From assembly GCA_039208045.1 (NCBI GenBank), contig JBCCRH010000214.1:1-10125 (forward strand): a stretch of 10,125 nt of DNA, given 5' to 3'. Below, piece by piece: positions 6,570 through 10,125 of this stretch. Origin of the DNA: JBCCRH01 sp039208045 (GTDB lineage Bacteria; Bacteroidota; Bacteroidia; Chitinophagales; Saprospiraceae). Under the pieces are notes generated by a model. The model was not told where the DNA came from. It searched no databases and saw nothing but the letters and a program-made list of their open reading frames with translations. Each line of letters starts with the position of its first letter. Positions within the stretch are counted from its first letter, which is position 1. Position numbers and translations under genes: made by a program.

Positions 6570-7042
6570 ATTACTTTAACTTACTTGTTTGGATTAACCG
6601 ATAATAAGGTCATCAACTACTAGTTGATGGATAAATTGACTTAGACTTACTTGGTAATCGTTTAACATGTCTACGATTTTTTGCGTGAAAAATTAGTGTG
6701 ATAAAAAGTGTCCTAAACAAAAAAGATCTGGGATTATAAGCGCAGTAAAATTGTGTTGTGATTTATTACTATTCGGAACTTATTTCTTTATTTGTTTGGG
6801 TGGTTTTTGGGGCTGTCATTTGCTTGGGGTAAGGACTTGATTTTTTGGAGTGCCTTACAGCGTTTTGTTTGCCCTTTCTGACGGGCCAGTATCGAAAAGT
6901 CACATCAGAGGAACTAATTTTCTGCAACCTTTCTCATTTTATGGTATCTCTTCTATAAACTCTTACAGCAAAATCTGGGCCTCCTATATTGAGCGAGGTG
7001 ACCAACTGCCATTAGTTCCATTATTCGTTCACCCGACAACTA
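6570..7042. other. Gene-free stretch between exporter operon and protease-like gene
   Basis: These 473 bases are AT-rich, with no convincing coding region. An open frame from a GTG at 6850 overlaps the downstream gene, has no recognisable features and is not called. The visible structures are a 9-bp dyad at 6611-6629 and a weak sigma-54-like string at 6809-6824. The promoter for the downstream gene must lie here, but I cannot place it. Confidence 0.5.
6611..6629. promoter_or_regulatory. Perfect 9-bp near-palindrome
   Basis: CATCAACTA and TAGTTGATG flank a single central base. The compact symmetry fits a protein-binding operator better than an RNA hairpin, because it leaves no loop. It lies 42 bases past the terminator and more than 400 bases from the next gene, so its target is unclear. 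Confidence 0.35.
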
Positions 7043-7996
7043 ATGGCCATGAGAACCCTATTTGTATTCTTCTTTTGTGGAAGCACCTTCTTCCTATCTG
7101 CAACTACCAATGATTATATCCTGGCTGCCGATTGTGCTGTCTTTGACTTGCATATTAAGCGCAAGTTGATGCTAGTAGAGGCGCAAGTCGATGCACAAAA
7201 AGGCTTTTTTATTATCGACACGGGAGCACCTGATTTAGTGCTCAATGATGTATATTTTAAGCAATTAAGTCGGGATGGGCGAAAGCAGGCCTACTTAGAT
7301 GTGGAAGGATGGCGAGAAGGCCTGGAGTTAGCCAAGATAAATTCTTTTGCTTGGGGGGCTGTTGAACGGCAACATTTTTGGGTTCCTATTACCAATCTGG
7401 AGCACTTAGAAGCTACTCTGGGACTACCAATACTGGGACTTATTGGACATGCTGTATTTAAAAATTTCGAATTGCACATTCAATATGTCCAAAAGAAACT
7501 CACCTTATATGCACTCGATACACCCAAGAGTGAGCAACAGCTCCAACGACTGGGGCAAGCTGACCACCAATTTACATTTAAGCTCCACCGACACTTAGCT
7601 ATTGTCGAGGCTCAAATGGGAGCACATCATAGCTTGCAGTTGGCTCTAGATTCGGGGGCGTCCGTTAATATAATCGGTTTGAGTTGGCGGCAAAAAATGC
7701 AAGCTTTAGCACAGCGCCGTTGGCAAATTAGCTTTTACGGGACTCAATCTCATGCAGTGCAAGCCCCATTTTATGCGTTCTCCAAATTATTAGTCGAGGA
7801 TCGCATGTTGTTTTATTACTGGAAAGCTGCATTTACCGACCTACGCCATTTTGCGCAAGCAGCCCTACCAATAGATGGATTGCTAGGGATCAACTTTTTT
7901 CAAATTGGCACCACAGTAATCAATTACCGGACGCAGACTATTCGCATCTGGGAAGAGCAATCCATTTTTTCACCTCGCTACACTACTTTGAAGTGA
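7043..7996 (+). CDS. Secreted two-lobed aspartyl-protease-like protein (retropepsin fold)
   Basis: This 317-residue protein appears to hold two copies of a pepsin/retropepsin-type half. Lobe 1 has FIIDTGAPDLVLN with D59-T-G and later ILGLIGHAVFKNFELHI (130-146). Lobe 2 has LALDSGASVNIIG with D203-S-G and later IDGLLGINFFQIG (277-289). Each half thus has hydrophobic-hydrophobic-D-[TS]-G-A followed by the hydrophobic-G motif that packs under the active site, so both catalytic aspartates are present. A basic/hydrophobic N-terminus (MRTLFVFFFCGSTFFLSA) is a probable signal peptide, placing it in the periplasm or outside. The start is ATG at 7043 or the in-frame ATG at 7049; neither has a clear ribosome site. 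The gene stands alone after a long gap; the next start is 51 bases downstream. Substrate unknown; proteolysis is inferred from motifs. Confidence 0.75.
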   Translation: MAMRTLFVFFFCGSTFFLSATTNDYILAADCAVFDLHIKRKLMLVEAQVDAQKGFFIIDTGAPDLVLNDVYFKQLSRDGRKQAYLDVEGWREGLELAKINSFAWGAVERQHFWVPITNLEHLEATLGLPILGLIGHAVFKNFELHIQYVQKKLTLYALDTPKSEQQLQRLGQADHQFTFKLHRHLAIVEAQMGAHHSLQLALDSGASVNIIGLSWRQKMQALAQRRWQISFYGTQSHAVQAPFYAFSKLLVEDRMLFYYWKAAFTDLRHFAQAALPIDGLLGINFFQIGTTVINYRTQTIRIWEEQSIFSPRYTTLK

Positions 7997-8009
7997 CAAT
8001 ATTGATTTA

Positions 8010-8038
8010 TTTTGTGGATAAATAACGAATCCACAAAA
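8010..8038 (+). promoter_or_regulatory. Perfect 10-bp hairpin in the leader of the MscS gene
   Basis: TTTTGTGGAT (8010-8019) and ATCCACAAAA (8029-8038) are fully complementary around a 9-base loop. It starts 13 bases after the protease-like stop and ends 9 bases before the MscS ATG. There is no T run after it on the plus strand, so it is a poor terminator. Its position over the ribosome-binding region suggests control of translation or an operator. Confidence 0.5.
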
Positions 8039-8047
8039 CGAAAATCA

Positions 8048-8866
8048 ATGGAAGAATTCACTGGTTATTTTCAGTTCATTCCAGAACTGGTCATGAAGTA
8101 TGCCCCACAGTTATTGCTGGCTATCATTGTCCTTATTGTTGGCCTTCGGGTAGTTAATCGCCTTTCCGATTTTGTGATGGACCTTATGGAGCGCTCTGGG
8201 GTGAGTAAAGATATTCGCCCTTTTTTGGGGTCTTTTCTGAATATTGCGCTGAAGGTATTGCTCCTTTTTAGCGTAGCTGGGATTATCGGTATTGAAACTA
8301 CCTCTTTTGTAGCGGTGCTAGCAGCAGCGGGTTTTGCTGTGGGTATGGCGTTGCAGGGCAGCCTGAGCAATTTTGCAAGTGGGGTAATGATCCTGATTTT
8401 TCGGCCCTATCAGGTAGGTGATTTGATAGAGGTGGAGGATATTATGGGGCATGTGGAAGCCGTTCAGATATTCAATACAATCATCATTACTTTGGAAAAC
8501 AAAATGGTGATTCTTCCGAACTCCGTTGCCATGGGAGGCATTATTACCAACCTTTCTGCAAAAGAATACCTACGAGTGGATTTGAATGTGACCATGCCTT
8601 ATGGGGAGGAATTTGATAAAGTAGAAGCTATTATTTTAGATGCCCTAAAGAGCACGCCCAAAGTGCTGGAAACACCTGCACCATTTGTAGGTATTGAGTC
8701 CTTTGATAGCCATAGCATCGTCTTAGCTTTTCGGCCATACTCCACTCCTGAAGATTACTGGGACGTCTACTTCGAGGCCAATCGCCGAGTCAAAAAAGCC
8801 ATGGGAGAGGCCGGTATTCGGGTAGCCTATTCCGAAGGAATTGAATTGGGAGATATTGGAAAATAA
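8048..8866 (+). CDS. Small mechanosensitive ion channel, MscS family
   Basis: The 272-residue protein matches the compact MscS plan (the E. coli protein is 286 residues): a channel that opens under membrane tension and releases solutes on osmotic downshock. Three transmembrane segments are visible (about 16-38, 58-80 and 84-118). The third is the pore helix, with the alanine/glycine-rich run AVLAAAGFAVGMALQGSLSNFASG and then the conserved ILIFRPYQVGDLIEVEDIMGHVE of the upper beta domain. ILPNSV marks the end of that domain, and the alpha/beta cytoplasmic vestibule domain fills the C-terminal third. The frame extends upstream to a TTG at 8012, but that lies in a hairpin; ATG at 8048 gives the normal N-terminus. 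The VOC gene follows after 18 bases. Confidence 0.94.
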   Translation: MEEFTGYFQFIPELVMKYAPQLLLAIIVLIVGLRVVNRLSDFVMDLMERSGVSKDIRPFLGSFLNIALKVLLLFSVAGIIGIETTSFVAVLAAAGFAVGMALQGSLSNFASGVMILIFRPYQVGDLIEVEDIMGHVEAVQIFNTIIITLENKMVILPNSVAMGGIITNLSAKEYLRVDLNVTMPYGEEFDKVEAIILDALKSTPKVLETPAPFVGIESFDSHSIVLAFRPYSTPEDYWDVYFEANRRVKKAMGEAGIRVAYSEGIELGDIGK

Positions 8867-8884
8867 ACGATAAACCACAGACTT

Positions 8885-9301
8885 ATGCAACCTTTTCACT
8901 TAGCTTTTCCGGTAACTGATCTCAGCGCTACGCGCCAGTTTTACGAGGGGTTATTGGGGTGCGGCGTCGGACGAACGGACGAGCGCTGGATCGACTTTGA
9001 CTTTTGGGGTAACCAAATTACAGCACACCTGGTTGATAGTGATGCTGACGGAGCAGCAGCCAATCAAGTTGATGGTAAAAAAGTACCGGTTCGCCATTTT
9101 GGAGCCATCCTACAAATGGACGAGTGGAACCAGCTGGCTGAGAAGCTCAAAGCCCACGGCACTGATTTTATAATTGAGCCATACACTCGGTTTAAAGGAG
9201 AACCTGGCGAGCAGGCGACCATGTTCTTTCTCGATCCCAGCGGCAACGCCATAGAGTTTAAGGCCTTTGCTGATTTTGCAAAGATATTTGCGACGGAATA
9301 G
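8885..9301 (+). CDS. VOC-superfamily protein (extradiol dioxygenase/glyoxalase-like)
   Basis: A 138-residue cytoplasmic protein with two beta-alpha-beta-beta-beta modules. Likely metal ligands are H5 (FHLAF), H71 (VRHFG) and E124 (AIEFK), the two-His-one-Glu set of metal-dependent VOC enzymes; H48 (ITAHLV) is also near the site. The WIDFDFWG, RFKGEPGEQATMFFLDPSGN and EFKAFAD strings resemble a conserved bacterial group usually annotated as predicted extradiol-type dioxygenases, whose reaction is not known to me. It starts at ATG 8885, 18 bases after the MscS stop, and its TAG overlaps the GTG of the next gene. The close spacing suggests cotranscription, but gives no clear metabolic link. Confidence 0.85.
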   Translation: MQPFHLAFPVTDLSATRQFYEGLLGCGVGRTDERWIDFDFWGNQITAHLVDSDADGAAANQVDGKKVPVRHFGAILQMDEWNQLAEKLKAHGTDFIIEPYTRFKGEPGEQATMFFLDPSGNAIEFKAFADFAKIFATE

Positions 9302-9948
9302 TGAAAACCATCACCTTTACTGATCCGCATCGGCAAAAGCATTTTGAGTTTTTCCTGCATATGGATCAGCCTCATTTTAATATTTGTGGCAATGTAGAAG
9401 TAGGGCCGTTTTTGGAATGGGTCAAACAAAAAGGGCTGGTTTTCACGCCTACCATTGCTTACGCCCTAGCCCGCACCGCTAACGAAATAGCTGCCTTTCG
9501 CTACCGCATCCGTGGCCAAGAGGTAGTAGAATACGAGACGGTGCAGCCTTCTTTTACTGTGAAAACGGAAATATCGGAAGTATTTAGTTTTTGTACGGTA
9601 GCCTACCATCCCGATTTTGACATTTTTTATCAAAGCGCCCGAGCGAAAATGGATCGTATGAAGACCAACCCCAGCTTCGAAGATGAACCAGGGCGAGATG
9701 ACTACCTTTTTATGTCGGCCTTTCCGTGGGTGAGCTTTACTAGTTTTCAGCATGCTATGCACTATTCTCCTATAGATGCGGTTCCGAGGATAGCGTGGGG
9801 GAAATACTTCCGACTAGGTGATAGTATGCTGATTCCCATCTCTGTACAGGCTCATCATGCGGTAGTGGATGGGGTACATATGGGGCAATTTTTTGAACGC
9901 TTGCAAACTTTTTTCACGTTTCCAGACAAATTAATGAAACACAGATAA
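9301..9948 (+). CDS. Chloramphenicol acetyltransferase-family O-acetyltransferase
   Basis: The 215 residues match the length and motifs of the trimeric CAT family, which moves acetyl from acetyl-CoA to a hydroxyl. The C-terminal HHAVVDGVHMGQFFERL holds catalytic H186 and structural D190, and PWVSFTSF (142-149) contains the serine (S148 here) that stabilises the intermediate in classical CAT. F-P-W, the TPTIAYALARTANE helix and the N-terminal HFEFF patch also fit. The start is GTG at 9301, overlapping the preceding TAG as TAGTG; no other in-frame start gives the full N-terminal strand. Bacteroidota chromosomes often hold such genes without known resistance, so the acceptor may not be chloramphenicol. 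Surroundings show no mobile-element signs. Confidence 0.88.
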   Translation: MKTITFTDPHRQKHFEFFLHMDQPHFNICGNVEVGPFLEWVKQKGLVFTPTIAYALARTANEIAAFRYRIRGQEVVEYETVQPSFTVKTEISEVFSFCTVAYHPDFDIFYQSARAKMDRMKTNPSFEDEPGRDDYLFMSAFPWVSFTSFQHAMHYSPIDAVPRIAWGKYFRLGDSMLIPISVQAHHAVVDGVHMGQFFERLQTFFTFPDKLMKHR

Positions 9949-10125
9949 GTTTTTCCAATCCCACTTTTCCTTTGGTCGATCGGATCATTTCAGAAATGCA
10001 ATTTTGATATGTCCCATCTAATCCGATAATATTCGGAATACCTTGTAGTTTTCCAAAAAATCCCTTTTTGTACCCCATGTATCTTGCAGGTTAATTTCTG
10101 CTTAGTTCCCCACTTTTTATTGAAA
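9949..10125. other. Trailing non-coding segment
   Basis: No convincing gene is seen. ATCGGAT (9979-9985) and ATCCGAT (10021-10027) are complementary and enclose a small inner hairpin, CATTTC/GAAATG around one base (9986-9998). This may fold at the 3' end of the acetyltransferase message, but no T run follows closely enough to call a terminator. Confidence 0.3.

Noticed and set aside
6809..6824. A second GG-N10-GC string that could be a sigma-54 promoter
   Set aside because: Only the -12 part (TTTGCT) fits well; the -24 part is GGGC rather than GGCA, it has no upstream dyads, and it lies about 200 bases from the next gene. It is within chance expectation.
6850..7113. An 87-codon plus-strand frame starting at GTG, ahead of the protease-like gene
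   Set aside because: It overlaps the well-supported gene by about 70 bases in another frame, has no recognisable motif or signal peptide, and its composition looks like translated non-coding DNA.
9301..9948. Calling the CAT-fold gene an acquired chloramphenicol-resistance gene
   Set aside because: No mobile element, integron or plasmid feature is nearby, it sits in a tight chromosomal-looking gene run, and many CAT-family proteins of this kind have unknown acceptors.
9914..10078. A 54-codon minus-strand frame (ATG at 10078) across the end of the window
   Set aside because: Part of it reads plausibly as protein, but it overlaps the acetyltransferase gene end, is short, and matches no family that I recognise; it could be a remnant but cannot be supported.

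Overview
The window looks like chromosome of a member of the Bacteroidota, possibly of the Saprospiria/Lewinella type. The reasons are the A-rich leaders in place of strong Shine-Dalgarno sites, the long permease carrying two FtsX domains, the NtrC-type regulator with a GAFTDA loop, and the gene families overall. This placement is inferred from gene style only; there is no marker gene.

Left part (1-1476, minus strand): the first 31 codons of a membrane protein, probably the sensor kinase, cut by the window edge. Its start overlaps the stop of an NtrC-family sigma-54-dependent response regulator by ATGA. Divergent from these, on the plus strand, lies a MacAB-like export system: membrane-fusion (HlyD/MacA-type) adaptor, ABC ATPase and an 801-residue FtsX/MacB-type permease, closed by a strong bidirectional terminator at 6544-6569. 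The intergenic region 1477-1902 carries a near-consensus sigma-54 -24/-12 promoter (TGGCA...TTGC, with exactly 10 bases between GG and GC). Upstream of it are two 18-bp dyads spaced 21 bp apart, which look like enhancer sites for the adjacent regulator. The block therefore reads as a self-contained sensor / sigma-54 activator / exporter module.

A 120-bp repeat, about 90% identical between copies and in the same orientation, occurs at 1568-1687 (upstream of the adaptor) and at 3929-4048 (between ATPase and permease, inside the expected operon). Seven of its twelve differences fall in three predicted stems and preserve pairing, so it looks like a family of structured intergenic elements selected or propagated for its fold rather than for a protein.

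Right part (6570-10125, plus strand): a gene-free stretch with a dyad; a secreted two-lobed aspartyl-protease-like protein; a small MscS mechanosensitive channel with a perfect 10-bp hairpin in its leader; a VOC (glyoxalase/extradiol dioxygenase-like) protein; and a chloramphenicol acetyltransferase-fold protein with a GTG start overlapping the VOC stop (TAGTG). The last three genes are tightly spaced and probably cotranscribed. The final 177 bases hold no convincing gene.
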